Positions 41,813-55,649 of a stretch of 64,000 nt of DNA are shown here, one piece after another. The notes beneath the pieces were generated by a model. It worked only from the letters and a program-made list of their open reading frames with translations. It was not told the origin of the DNA and searched no databases. The stretch comes from Hysterangium stoloniferum. Taxonomy: Eukaryota > Basidiomycota > Agaricomycetes > Hysterangiales > Hysterangiaceae. Position 1 is the first letter of the stretch. Each line of letters starts with the position of its first letter. The DNA lies in NCBI GenBank assembly GCA_015178975.1, contig WHVD01000240.1, forward strand, positions 35,593 to 99,592, read 5' to 3'. The position numbers and the translations under genes are program-made.

Positions 41813-44800
41813 GGTAGAGGGGAGAGGTTGGGGTTACAGCGTCACTGGGAGAAGGGAGCTGGAAGTACTAGCAGGAGACGGAGGAAGGGGGTTTATATCA
41901 GCTAGGGCCTTAGCAGAGGCGATAACTAGGTTTAAATAAATGTTTAATTATTGAACGGTTATTCAATATTATGTAAGTCAATAATGCTTCTTGCTTCTTT
42001 ATATAAAAACTCAAGGGGAAGTTAGCCGAGATTGTGATCATCAGCGTGGGAGCGATGACCAGATATTGTCCCAAGGCTCATATGGTAGATGTTGGCTCGG
42101 TTTGGGTGCATCGGGTTTGCCTTGCAATGAGCACTGTCGAGGTGCCGTCGACCATGGTATGTAGTGGATTCGACGATGAAGATACAACCATGTCCCATAA
42201 CCGTGAGATAGTTCCAAACTGGGCACAAAGGAAGGTGAATTCAGCTCAGGGTTCGATCGTCAATCCCCGTGAAGGGGGCGCACTAAACCAAAAAGCACGA
42301 TCACATAATCGCACACCCCGATCGATCTCTCATTGACCAAAGCGTAATTATAACTTTAGACTAATCCTAAAGTACAATACCCGAACTACAATCACCTCTC
42401 CGACACGTACCCGGCTCAAGGCCACATCCATACAAGGAGATCTTCCCTTTCACCAGGTGTATGCAACCATTCCCTTCAATTCGAAGATGTGCCATCTCAG
42501 CCTCAACCCCATGAGTTGTGAACCATTGCCATCAGCGCCTTTCCCACAATCATACAGCCCACACTTCTCTCGCTTAAAACGACGTGTACCCACTGTTAAA
42601 TTTATGGCCGGTCGCCAACCTTGTGTCATGTCCGGTTTCGTCGTGTCTCCGAGTCTCGACCACTGACCAACGTTAAATGGAGAGACTGAGTAAATGTCAA
42701 TGATCAACCTATACTTTGGAACGAGGGCATAGATATCAACCCAACTGTCTGTCCTCCTTGAAATATCTTCCACATGAATTCACGCCAACTCAGCCCCAAT
42801 TCATTCTAAATGAAAATTAGCCCATCTCATCATCCCAAATAGACCACCCGAGTGATATCCGACAAAGACATAACAAAATACTTATCTTTCATTACAATGT
42901 ACACCCAACCTGCAACCAGCAACCAGCGCGCCTGTGGCGCTGAATACTAGCTTGGAGCCAGATCTTCTTCATTCATGAAACCAAAATAAACATTGACCAT
43001 CCACACGGATCGTCACTTTCCCTACCTGAGAAACTTTCATCTCGCCGCAAGCTTAGGGTTTATCATCAACAACCACTGTCTACCGAAAATCCCCATCCAA
43101 ATTAAGGACAGATTCCCCTCAATATTTCCCCTAGCCCTGCAGGTTGCTTCGGTCACACGAGGCCAGCTACCCTGTCCTCAGTTTCACCCCTCGCATACCG
43201 CACAATCTGATGGACGAATGAATACCTACGCGCAGTAATTTCCGACCCTTGGCGTTCCTATCAAGCCCACTGTCTATTCGTAGCCGATTCTACTTTGGCG
43301 TTTCATCCCGTTAGTCTTCAAAATGCTTTGCCGCCGACGTTTTTTTTTGATAAGCGCAAAAGAGTGTAGTCCATGTCAACAGATGTGATTAACGACAGAG
43401 GAAGGAAGGGCAACCCGGAATACAATCCTCAGCCGCAATTTCGACGATCTCTTCAAACTGAATTCAGATCGATTAGTCTCGAGTTTACCAAATTTAGAGG
43501 GGTCTCTGACACATCCCACCTGACAATGGACCATTCTCCCTGTAATGTGCACTAAAGCCGCCGAAAAACGAACTGATGCCGCACCACCTCCGTGGAGAAA
43601 CCAAAACCAATCATGTCTACTAGGTATCTTCCACATATATAATCAGAGAATGCGTCTGTCCAAGCTACTTTTCTGAATACGTTGATCACTGCCAGGCCTG
43701 AGATCATCCAGGCAAGATTCGGTGATCAATTCAAGAGACTATTATTAGAAGAGGATATTCGTAGATGCATGTCCGCAAAAGTATCACCGGACAATACAGT
43801 AAAAGAAGAAACAGTAAAAAAATCAACCATTTCAAAAGTGAATCAAATTCGAAGGCATTCGAATGCACGCGTAAAGCTCCCAGCACTCACTTCACAGGAT
43901 ATATGAAATTTATATCCCGTGTTATTAATACTTGTGGGTAAATAAAAACGTGCCACTACTCCACACGCGAGGATCTATAACCAATTACATACACTTTACG
44001 TATACCGAGTCCAAATGGGGAAACAAAAATACGCAGAAATCTGGTAACAGCTAAGGGAACGAATCGAGGACCTTGGGAATATTGATTGGTATGAGTTTAA
44101 TTTCCGCTTCAGTTGTAAACTGCAAGCTTGGACCATATTTTGATCCAGGAGCGCTGAAACCGCCAACCTTAATATTCTCACTTTCTTCCAAGCATGCACA
44201 AAATTTAGATTGTAATTGGAGCCAATTACAATAGACGGCCAAAGGGATGAGATGCCACGGAGAGTCAGGGCGAAACCATTTGGTATAATAGGCACAAGAC
44301 ATCCTGTCCAAATGAACCCTAGACCTGGAGCAGGACCATAATCCATGCTGCAAGACCAACCCGTGAGCCCCTCCAACATATACCAGCGAACAAGGAAGCC
44401 CAAGCCAATGATCCTTGAAATTGACGCAAGCAACAGATCTATCCGCAGACACAGGTAAACAGAATCAATATAATCTAGTTCGCTCATTACCTTTGCTGAA
44501 AACGCACAAAAGTTAATGGCACTCGTCCCTGAACGCCACGGCCAGGCATCGCGGCGGCACCAACTTTCGCCATTGCCATTGCCTTACCAAACCAGCCTGG
44601 GATAAACTGCCGCTGTCACAGGCAGACATTAAACGTTAAGGGTACATGGCGCTCACCATTTTGTTACTCAAGATGATCCTTGACACCAGTAGACGTTCCT
44701 GTCCTCTGTTCGCTCTTGGAACGCACCTAAATATAGTATCGCAGGGAGCGGGTGCCGTGTCAACACATGGCTCATTCGGTGTCTTCGGCAGTCTTCCCGG

Positions 44801-47800
44801 CATAATACACGTAGGCGCAACAACCACTCGTACCAGACGGGCGAGAGGCCCAGGGGATTGATGCCATCATTGACGGTGATGCGGGGGATGTCGTTTTTAC
44901 CATTTGTCAGATGGCGATGTGGTAGGATCAATACGGCGGTCGTAACGCGATGCGTCGATCTCCCCAAGTTGAGGGATGACCAAAGGTACGTGCGCAGCTC
45001 AAGGGTAAGTTGTCTGTAATGTTTGCAGGACATCGATGCGCATCCAGCAGTACGATGTTGTTTCTCGGAGGCAGGACAGTGGACCCGGATATCCCCGCAT
45101 GACGCAGCATTCTCCGATCGACCCAGGACTTGTGGCGCTTGACGATTTGGAATTGCCTCTCGCCTCTGCATCACGATGCAATGTGTGAAGATGCCCGAAC
45201 CATACATTTTTGCACCACGGGTTATTTTCTCCATACTCAATTATCATCGAAAAATCCACCCCCCGGTTCCCATAAAGAAGAAAAATATTGCATGGCGTCT
45301 GAACGAAGGACAGTGGCGATGCACTTTATCCTTGATGCCTTGACTTCTGTCGTCGTTTATAGAAAATTATTATCATGTCATTACGTTACTCCGCGGGAAG
45401 CTCCCTAACTAGGCAGCCCGTTCCCGCGCCGTACATCCGGCCCCTGGTGCGATTGACAGGTAAGGAGACCTCAAACACGATGCACGCCGGACTATGTCTG
45501 GATAACCTTTGAGCAGCGCAGTAGGTAGCCCAATCACTTCGTTTTTCACGTTACCGTCACCAGCTCTGTTTTATCGATGGATCGGATGGGAACCAGAAGA
45601 TACTAACGAGGGGACATGTTTGAAATGGATGGCTTGAAGTATAAATAGAGAGCATAGAGCATAAAGACGTCCCCTTTGTCTAAATCTCCTGAGTTTGGGT
45701 TGCAGCAGGAAGCCAGGGGCGTGGCTGGCAATGGGGAACGAATTTAAAGATAACTTTAACTATGACCCACGCGGAAGATCGGGCTGCTTATAAATAAATC
45801 CGCAGTGCGTGGGAGAATCAGCCCCGATTTGACATCATCATACATATAAAGCACCTGCAGGCAATTTTCCCACAAGACCGCATACGGCTGATGCCTAGTA
45901 TTACGGTCTACAAGTCCCGCCCGATCATACATGAATTGGAAATGAGCTTTACTGAGCTGCTTCCCAACACAACGCCTGGCGATCGAATCAGTCCAGAATA
46001 AGACACCAGTGCGATAGATTGCGGTTCAATGTGGAAAAATAGTACTTGCAACGTGCCCTTTGTCGCCTTGCCGAATGGTGTGGTTTACATGCTCTGCCCT
46101 CTCTCCCGTGTGATGCGGTCAGGATTAGGCTTCATGATAAACAATGCGAGAACCTTCTGTGTAGGTTGCATCGGTAGCTTACTGAAAGCGGCAGTGGGAT
46201 GCATGAAGACAAAGGGGCGGCTTCAGACATATGGCATATCCGTTATATAGTTCTAGAGTGGAGCCCCGCACACCATAAGTATGCGCTGGCATCTAGAGTA
46301 GAACTGGTTCGCCAACGGGCTAATACAAGCTGCTGAGTCGACAGGGATAGAACATGACAAACCGACAAAGGTGGCGCCCAAGAACTGTTGAGTCAGATTA
46401 CATGGCTATGCAGTGGGTTGCGCCGATCTGCACATATATATATAGATATTTGGATCAATGTTCCCCCCCGCTTTAAATCATAAGTACCAGGCAACACTAG
46501 AGTAGATTCATACACCAGTCTGATCTTGATGGTATGTATAGCCCATATTAAGATGCATGCCTATTCAACCTCAGTAAGCGAATTTGCGGATGCTTATTTG
46601 CCAGAAAGTAATAGCTCTGCATTATATATACAAAGAGTACAGTCCGTTAGCGATCCTTTCACAAATGCACACAAGTGCTGGCACGACGCGTATAGACACG
46701 TATGGATATTTTGCCTCACGCTTATAGCCAAGTTCAAAATACGAAGCGCGTTGATCGTGTCATCAGTAAAGAAGCTCTGAAGTTTTTTGACAGCTCGAAG
46801 CAGTAGCTCCGACCTGTGCTCGTTAGACAGATTCGTAAGGAAGCAAGGGGAAACAAACTTCGCCTGTGCTAGCTCCGTGCGCGGTGTCCGTTATATCCAA
46901 CAGAGAGCAAGCATAGGAGAGCATACACGCACGCATGGCATCGTATTTTCTTTTTGTCTCAAAATTCTTGCCACCGAGTATACAATTGAATGCTAGTAGT
47001 CTCCTGGGGCTATTGCTACCCCGCACGTAACTGAGGATTTCCATTTATATTTAACATTCAAATTATATATATTACATCGGTTATACATTCAATAACAAGT
47101 CATAATTTCGACAGGCTCCAAGCATATCCATTGCAACCGACAGGCCTATTTCCTCCTCGCCATTTAGGGAGGCGCTAATTTGGCACAATATTATTCCCAG
47201 AGTCGGGATCATCGGCCACGGCTATGCTATCCGAGTCAAAGCGAGTAGCGGAAGCCAACGCCTCCATCAAGTTTAAGCTGTTGCTTAATTGAAAATTTGC
47301 GGTTGCTCGCTTCCATATCAAAGAACTAACGCTAGAGTGACAGCGCAAGCATGATGATTAATAAAGGCTTTGGGGAGATGTCCTGAGAAGTCGGAGACCT
47401 GTAGAAGTAACCTTCAGTTTGTTTCATATTTGCCTGTAGCGATACTGGACGAGTCGTACATTCATATGAGGTATTGGCCCCGACTCTTAACATTAATGCC
47501 GTGAAGTATGAATTGCATCATATAAGCGGTATGCTTACATTATCTCCGAGGCTACTATGCGAAGTCAAAGCGGAATACACACGATACGATGTAGGCGTTG
47601 ACTTCTGCGTAAAAAATATTAATCGTTGAGGATATGCATGCATATGTACTATAGGAAGTGACCTTGAGGATCTCCTGGGCTTCACGGAGTTGTTCCAATG
47701 TCGTTACGGTTTGTTTGCGGACTTCAAAAAAAGATTGCTGAGCCTTACACAAGTCATAAACAACAAACAGATTAACTCTCGTAGGCACTTTATTCCCGAG

Positions 47801-48247
47801 GAGTTGAAAACAGCCGTCACAAATAGTGCTAGCGGTGCTAGGGAGGGACAAGCGCCTCAATGGATGGCTCAAAAATCAAGGACGATAGTCAGGTACAAAT
47901 TCCCTATGGAGCATCTAGAGAAAAAATGGAGATGAGGAACTTTGATGTGCAAAATGAACTGTGGTAAGCTTAGTACCTACTTTTAGGAAGTCAGACTGAA
48001 GGCCAGCACCTATTATGTACTGTAAGTTTCTCCTGAAATTCTCAGGGAGTCTATTAAAAAAAACATTGAAAAGAAAATATGTGTCTATTAATTTATTAAA
48101 AATTGTATGAGTTGACTTATTGTAATACACAATCTACAAGGGGGTAATAGACTTATAATAATAGTACTTGTTTGTCAATCAATGTGTCAATCTTCTGACA
48201 TGATAGGTTTGGTGCTAGTTTAGGTGTACACTGGTTCTGACATGTAT
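41813..48247. other. Gene-poor region
   Basis: About 6.4 kb in which I could support no gene. Some frames look protein-like but lack a start or family signal: 42450-42773 minus (ends ...HIFELKGMVAYTW, no ATG, possibly a terminal exon), 44051-44487 minus, 44668-45240 minus, and 47555-47872 minus (helical RKQTVTTLEQLREAQEIL, followed by a possible donor). These may be decayed genes. Simple AT repeats lie near 46436-46450. Confidence 0.35.
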
Positions 48248-48484
48248 TGTGAAGAGTGGTGGAAGTTCTAACCGTTCTATATACAAAAAATATTGACCGT
48301 TTAGGTACGACACGTAGTTGTATTGACTGTCTAAGTCTAATACACACTGAATGAGTATTGACTACTTAGTTCAATACATTTGAGCAAAGTAGCTATCTAG
48401 AGTAAAGTAGAGAGCTAAAATGAATAAAGGGAATCGACCATTAGGTGCGATTCCGAAAGACTGCTCGAGTGTAGAAAAGAGTAA
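48248..48484 (-). repeat. Family-B LTR fragment
   Basis: Starts TGTGAAGAGTGG on the plus strand (reverse orientation) and is cut after 237 bp by the 5' LTR of element A1. The missing part was not found on the other side. Confidence 0.85.
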
Positions 48485-49125
48485 TGTGAAGGGTATGCAT
48501 ATATGCATGATTGGACAGTGGAATAATATGCATATTATAGTACTTTATTATCTAGTTTCTATTCCTTTTCTTTAATTCTCTTTATCCTTTGAGCATACCC
48601 GTATTTCTTAGTTCAAAGTCTTGTGTATATCTATGGGCGCTCTCAGCACCAAAAGATAGACACCTTTTTACCCAGCAGACACCACCTCGTAACAACCCAG
48701 ACGTTGAATAGCGAGAGGTGTCAAGGGTAATGTCTCAGCTACTTATAAAAGTAGCAACTTCTTGCATACTAATAATCTTTGGACTCAAACCGCGAAGGTC
48801 GAGGCCCACTCTCAAGTCTTTGCGCTCGTCGACACTCTAGTCAATTCACGCTGCTATATCTCTACCTTTGATATTCAGTCTTTCGCTGATTATCTTTCTT
48901 ACTTCTAGCTACAAGTTGTACCGTAAAGGTCAACTCTTCTTTTCTCCGGTCCTTATCGTCACGAGCAACTGTACAGTTGCTCTTGTGATGTGTAGTGCAT
49001 CTTTTACTAGTACTATCAGTCTAGTAAGCTACAGTATTGTACAGAACGGTCAATACTTAATAATAGTAGTTGAATAAATACTATTCTTTGTACATTGAGC
49101 AGTCAGAATCTATCAACTCTTCACA
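48485..49125 (+). repeat. 5' LTR of element A1 (family A)
   Basis: 641 bp, TGTGAAGGGTATGC to CAACTCTTCACA, followed by GTGGTGATCCGGGCC. Confidence 0.92.
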
Positions 49126-49196
49126 GTGGTGATCCGGGCCAGACCCTTCTTTTTCTACGAAGAAAGATCTTATTATTGGACTACTAAAACCCGAAC

Positions 49197-52100
49197 ATGC
49201 GAATGACTACGGGCAAGAACCAAACACCTAGGTCTTCATCAGCTCCGAGTAGCTCCATGCCTCGTCAAAAATCCACTAATTTGGAACCACCCCGTAACGT
49301 CACTTTGAGGAAGTCTTCGTCGACTCTCCAAGGATCAACTCCTCTTGAGGATCCTTCTGGAGTAGTAGTGGAATCGTCAACGAACATTCCACCCGACCCA
49401 CCTGAAGAACGCTTGTCACCCGGGCAGTTGAACGCCCCTGGAGTCAATGTTGAGCCTGGTCGAGCACCTACACCTGTTCTCAAGTTCCCTCCAAGACAGG
49501 TTATTCTCAAGCAGTTCCTCAGAGGTCATAGGATTTATGCTCAGCCCATCGACTTACAATGGGATATGTACTACACCGATCGAATCTCCGAGGATCTGGT
49601 TACTCCCTTTGTAGAGGAGTACAATACGGATTATCCCATTTTACCAGTGACTGTAGCAGTTTGGTTAGGTCGTTACCAGGCAATCTTATCGGCGTGAGAT
49701 TTATTCACGCGACCAGGGAACCTTGAGGACTTGACCCGATCAATTCCTGAATGGTTGAACAAGGTGACTACCGCTACGGAAGGAGGAAGAAGGATTCTCA
49801 AGCGGGAGGTGTTTTCTCTATTCCTTGAAGCACTTTGTATGCATGATGATGCGTTGCAGATCCTGCAGATCCTGCTCAGCGGAGATCATGTCGTGCCTAA
49901 GGTTGACTACCAGTACATGTACATCCGCATGTTGGAGGAGTCTCGCAAGCCAAATCTGCCATTTGCATACTTCACTTTAAGGGGTCGGCTGAAGCGAAAT
50001 CAAAGAAGACTCGATAAGATGGTTTTAGAGGTACTCCTCCCGTATAATGACTCGATTCAGGTCCCCGATTCGCCTATCTCCACGACTAATTCATTCGTTC
50101 GCAACCTAAATGGGTCTCCAGATACTCGTTTCCTATGTTCTCTCAACCGTCCTGTGATATTGGAGGACTTTCCGCTGGACTTGAGGACGCAGGTGATAGA
50201 ACGCCTTCAAGAAAAGAGGATTGAGGTCTGTGCTCCCTTTCATCAACCTCAGCCGTGTCAACTCCTGAACACGATGGAGATCGAGAGACAAATCATGATG
50301 GAACCTGGTTCCATGCCTTTTCAGGGAGATCCTCGCTCTCGCGTCACGTTTGAGGGAGTTTCCAACAGCCCTAACGTCGGGAATGAGGTGACCACTGTCA
50401 GAAACCGATCGGTCACCAGCAAGGGTCAACCATCCTTCTCTACAGTGTTCACTGAGGGTATAGCTGGCCCAGTTGCTGGTCGAGGATCGCTGAACCCAGA
50501 TGGTCCCTGCCATTCTCTGCTGATCACTTCAAATCCCTTCTTGCCATCAGGAGGACCCCCTAGTGATTCATCTGGGAGTTCGAATACTTCAGACTGAGGA
50601 GGGAACTCGGGACATGGGGAGCGCCACAATGGAGTGCCTAATACCCCTTTTTGAACTCCGATGTGGTCTCAAGCTAGCGCGCTTATTGATGACTTACCTA
50701 AGGACAAGAAGATCACTCTTAACACCAATGACCTCAAGATCAAATGGTCTGACCTCCCCGAATACGATGGAGCCCAATCCAAGGCCTTGGATTATATCAT
50801 GGACATCATGAGTCTTGCGGAGATATTAGACTCTTTGAGTGTGATGTTAGGAGTTGCTCTGCCAAGACGACTGACGGGAAACGCTAAGGTCTGGTGGAGC
50901 ACCCTAGACCGTGAGCATCGTACTGAATTCAGTCAATCTCATGGGTCATTTCTCTGGGGCATTGTGGAAGGATTGCTTGGAACTCGCTGGCGTGAATCCT
51001 TGGCCTTAGAATGGGAAGCCATGAAATTTCGACAAGCTGGTCACGATCGTGAGACACCCGTCCACTATATCCAGCGGAGAGTTAAACTCTATTGTTTCCT
51101 GTACGAGTTCCACCAGGACAGAGGAGATGAGACACGCAGACTCATTCTCACGCTGCCTATGGAATGGCTCTACCTTCTTCAAGGACAACCCATCGACAAT
51201 ATCATGAGTTTGCAGACTTATGCTAATAACCTGCAAGAAGCTCTGATTAACGCTTGGGTCCAAACACACCGGGAATGTTACAGGTTCCAGAAACTGCGCG
51301 TAATGTTATCAGAGGGCCAGGAAGTGGATTTTAGAGTCACTGACGATTTCTCTTCACCTAACCATGTTCTCGTTAGTGAGACTAACGAGAGAGGCTCGAC
51401 GAGAAGGACCGTCCCTGACGTCGCTAATCCAATGCAGGGAAAGCGTCATGGAAAAATGTTCTTCGAGAGGAGTAACAAGAAGAGCTCGGTCAAACCCACC
51501 AAGGAATGTTGGATATGCGGAAGTCCGGAGCATTTCAAGATAGATTGCCCCCACGCTGGCAAAATGTCTCATTATGTCTCTATCAACAAATGCTCTGCAC
51601 AGGATATGTCAGAGGAAGCTGAGGAGCAAAGGTTATATGAAGCGGTTCATGGACTATCTATACAAGGACAAGTAAATAGCTCTGATGACAAATTGACTTT
51701 TGTTTCCATTTATGCACCCCGAGTCGGAGACAAATTAGTAAGGGGGGAAAATCGAACGACTAGTGAAGCTCTTCTGTCTGAAGTTTATGTATCCATACTC
51801 GTTGCAGATTTCTTCGAAAAGGGAGACCAGTTGAGTGCTCATCAGCAGGACCTTGAAGGCCTGACCGAGAAGTACCGTCAGACTGGAGATTCTCACGAAC
51901 AAATCAGTTCAAACTTGCTCTGTTCACCTGGAGCTGATGTTGACACATTCCCGTTTAATCCCGGAAACCTCCCCAACTTACTACCGTACGAGGACTCGGA
52001 TTCAGAGGACAGCGACAATGATCCGGTATTGGATTCCCCTTCAAAGCATATTCCTTGTCGAAGTGAGCGCAGGAACGTAAGCTTGTCCCTGCGCAAGGAA

Positions 52101-53407
52101 AGTAAGAGGCCTAGAATCCAATACCCTCGTCCCAGTTGACTGATAAAGGAGGATACTACGATCCTTTATCGAAAATGGGATCCCCCCAGTGGTTACTCTA
52201 GCATAGGAGTTGCAGCACTCCATGTTTTCGGTCATGTAGGAACTCCCGATTCACCCAAACGCGTTAAAGTCCGAATGGACATGGGAGCGGATCTTTCCCT
52301 TATATCGGAGGAATTCTACAAGGGGCTGCAGGGCATATATAAGTTGAAACAAGGACTCAAGTTACGTCTAATCCAGCTCACGGGTAATGCTAAGGTTATC
52401 GGATATGTTAATATTCCTATTTACCTGGAGGACGACAGTGGAACGTTACTGAAGTTCGCGGCGGAAACTTATGTCGTTAGAGGAATGACGGTGCCAATTC
52501 TTTTAGGAGAAGACTTCCATATTAATTACGAAATTGGTACTCTAAGAGATCAGCCGTTGGGATCTAGACTTATTCTCCCGGGATGACAGGGTTTTATTCC
52601 AGCCAGTTCTTCTAAGGAACCTCAACCTTTGACCTTCACCATCAATAAGGCCCCTTTCGGGAAGCATGAGAAGGAGCAACCCAAGCTCACCTCTCTCCCC
52701 AATAAAGGCGTGCGTACTGAAAGAGTCGCACGAGCCTTAGAGGATTGCACTATCGATCCAGAGTCAGCCAGACTAGTGCCCATTTTTGTTGAAGATCTAA
52801 AGGGCGAGGAGTGGATTGTTGAAGGTATTGTATTGCAAAACGAGGACGGTTCCATATTAGCCACACCAATCATGGCAATTTCAAGGAATAGTGTGGCAGT
52901 ACCCTTAGCCAATCCATCGCTAACCCCTAAGACTATCCGATGAGGGGAAACAATAGGGATAATTCATGACCCCACCTGTTGGGCTCACAAGCCCAGGTCA
53001 CTTGAGGAGAAAGGTTTAATGGCAGCAGGCATGACCAAGATCACACACCTTATCGAAAGTCTCTCTCAACTTGAGGAGGACCGTCAATTTACCTCAGAGA
53101 GGCCTAAGCCACCTGTTGAACCAGAGATTGCGGACGATTTCAAACCGCCTGGTCCTAAGACGGCTGCAGTGGCTGATATTGAGAAATTTGCCTCAGAGGA
53201 TCTTCACAAGCTAGTCAACTTGGGACCAGATATACCAACGGAGGTCCTGCCACGTCTCAGATCAGTTTTGACTGAGAATGTTAAGGCTTTCAGAGTCGAC
53301 GGACGGTTAGGGCAAGTGGAATGTAGAGTCCCTGTCCCCTTGAAAGAGGGCACCCAGCCCATATCCATGCCTATGTTCCCTTCGTCCCCTGCCAATAGGA
53401 GAGTTAT
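49197..53407 (+). pseudogene. gag-protease-RT N-terminus of element A1
   Basis: A single frame with no frameshift at all, from ATG 49197 (or 49203, MTTGKNQTPRSS) through the CCHC knuckle (CWICGSPEHFKIDC, about 51507), protease (DMGADLSLI, about 52279) and the segment before RT. It is broken only by in-frame stops, all TGA (49695, 50595, about 50652, 52137, 52584, 52941). The protease active site reads DMGA where A2 keeps an ACG (Thr) codon, a C-to-T change at CpG. Confidence 0.9.
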
Positions 53408-54049
53408 TGTGAAGAGTCGATAGATTCTGACCATTAAATATACAAAGTGTAGCATTTATTCAACTACTATTAGCGGGTATTGACCGTTCAGTGCAATACC
53501 GTAGATTACTAGACTGACAGTACTAGCAAGGAGACACGCTACGCGTCACAAGAGCAACTGTACAGTTGCTCTTGATGGCTAGAATGAGAAAATGAAAGAG
53601 TTGACCTTTACAGTACAACTCCTAGCTAGACGTAAAATAGATAATCATGAGAGGCTGAATATCTAAAGTAAAGAGATGGTAGCGTGAGCCGACTATAGTG
53701 TCGACGAGCGCAAAGACCTTAGAGTGGAACTCGACCTTCGCGGTTCGAGTCTAAAGTCTGTTAGTATGCGAGAAAACACTACCTTTATAGGTAGTTGAGA
53801 CGTTACCCTTGACACCTCTCGCTATTCGATGTCTGGGTCGTTTACGAGGTGGTGTCTGCTGGGTAAAACAATGTCTGTCTTTTGGCACCGAGAGCGCCCA
53901 TAGGTATACACAAGACTTCGAACTAAGAAATATGGGTATGCTCGAAGGATATAGGGAATTAAAGAAAAGGAATAGAAACTAGATAATAAAGTACTATAAT
54001 ATGCATATTAATCCACTGTCCAATTATGCATATATGCATACCCTTCACA
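53408..54049 (-). repeat. Family-A LTR, inverted, truncating element A1
   Basis: TGTGAAGAGTCGATAG to CCCTTCACA on the plus strand, 642 bp. Flanks (GTTAT left, TGC right, interrupted by the next solo LTR) do not match, so it marks a rearrangement rather than a clean insertion. Confidence 0.88.
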
Positions 54050-54052
54050 TGC

Positions 54053-54681
54053 TGTGAGGTATGGTGAAATACACTCAGGAAATATAGTCGGATGTGCTCT
54101 TACTATATTTCCTTTATTATTTCTATTTTCTCTCTTTCATTATACCTATAATTAGTTCGACGACCTATGTATGTGGTACATCGACTCTTGTGGGCACACA
54201 CATGCCAGACTTATGTATTCTAGCGCCGGTAGCTTAGAACTCAGACACTTTTTACACCGCAACCACGACTTACCCAGACACCTGTTAGTGTCCTGTAAGT
54301 TGTGATTGGTGTATCGTCTCGACCGTCACAGATGGGCTTTAGCTACTCATTCAAACTGAGTTTCGAACTGTATCAGTCGAAACTCAAACCCTATCTCAAC
54401 TCGTGTGGACTACATCCATGCTACTCTATTATTCGACTCTCTAACTACTCTACTTGCACTCGAGCAGTTATCCAGAATTGCACTTAACCAGTTGATTCTG
54501 CTTATTCGTTCTAGCTATCTACCTTACTTTAGATAGCTATTTCTCTCTACCGTATTGAACTAAATAGTCAATACGTGTTCGGTCCGTATTAGACTTAGAC
54601 AGTCAATACATCGTGGTATCGTACTTCAACGGTCGATATTCTTCGTATATAGAACGGTTAGAACTTCTACCACTCTTCACA
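54053..54681 (+). repeat. Solo LTR, family B
   Basis: TGTGAGGTATGG to CTCTTCACA, 629 bp, perfect CATGC duplication (54048-54052, 54682-54686), inserted at the edge of the inverted family-A LTR. Confidence 0.92.
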
Positions 54682-54933
54682 CATGCGTACTCGTGCAGCT
54701 CGGTTGCACACACTTGTGCAGCGCGATTGTGCGTACTCGTGCAGCACAGTTGGGCGCACTCGTGCAGCGTAGTTGTGCGCAGTTGTGCATACCCTCAAAC
54801 CACGCCCACTCGCCGCACCTATGCACCCATACACAGCACACCCATGTCCATGCACCCTGCGCATGCACCACGTCCACGTGCCATGTGCGCACACTTGTGC
54901 AGTCATGCACCCATGTGGCGTACCCACATCTAC
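54682..54933. repeat. GC-rich tandem repeat between inverted family-A LTRs
   Basis: About four to five units of roughly 23 bp built on ACTCGTGCAGCxxxGTTG (54687-54790), followed by irregular CATGCACC-type words. Not coding in any consistent frame. Confidence 0.75.
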
Positions 54934-55573
54934 TGTAAAGGGTATGCATATATGCATACCTGGACTAAGGAATAATAACCGGATTATAGTACTTTATTAT
55001 TTACCTTTTATTTTCTTTCTTTATATTCTTTCTATATTTCGAGCACACCTTGATTTGTAGTTCGAAGCTTTGTGTATACGTATGGGCGCCCTCGGCGCCA
55101 AACGATAGACAACTTTTACCCAGCAAACACCACCTCGTAACGACTCAGACGTTGAATAGCGAGAGGTGTCAAGGGTAGTATCTCAGCTACCATAAGGGTA
55201 GCATTCTCTAGTCTACTAATAGCCTCTGGGACTCGAACCGCTAAGGTCGAGTTCCGCTTTCAAGACTTTGCGCTCGTCAACACTGTAGTTGACTCGCGCT
55301 ACTATTACTCTATCCTAGATACTCAGTCTTTAGCTGAGTATCTTACTTATTTCTAGCTACTAGTTGTACCGTAAAAGGTCAACTCATTATCTTACTGGTC
55401 TAAGCCGTCACGAGCAACTATACAGTTGCTCTTGAGGCCTGCAGTGCGTTCTTATACTAGTACTAACAGTCTAGTAATCTATAGTATTGTACTGACGGTC
55501 AATACTCTCTAATAGTAGTTGAATAAACACTATTCTTCGTATATAGAGCGGTCAGAACCCACAACTCTTCACA
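54934..55573 (+). repeat. 5' LTR of element A2 (family A)
   Basis: 640 bp, TGTAAAGGGTATGC to CAACTCTTCACA, followed by GTGGTGATCCGGGC (candidate primer site 55575-55587). Confidence 0.92.
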
Positions 55574-55649
55574 GTGGTGATCCGGGCTGGACCGTTCTTT
55601 TCCTACGAGGAAAAACTTATTATTTGACTACTAAGACCTGGACACGCGA

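Larger units (their letters stand above)
48485..53407 (+). mobile_element. Ty3/gypsy element A1, 3' truncated
   Basis: LTR, primer-site region, and gag-protease-RT start; broken off at 53407, about 20 codons before the RT core that A2 has at the homologous place, where an inverted family-A LTR begins. The rest of pol, ORF3 and its own 3' LTR are absent. Confidence 0.88.

Noticed and set aside
42225-42275. Possible tRNA gene (B-box-like GGTTCGATC near 42250)
   Set aside because: No A box and no cloverleaf could be formed.
44051-45240. Overlapping minus-strand frames of 130-190 codons
   Set aside because: No family signal, no consistent exon structure, and competing frames of equal length; probably chance or decayed sequence.
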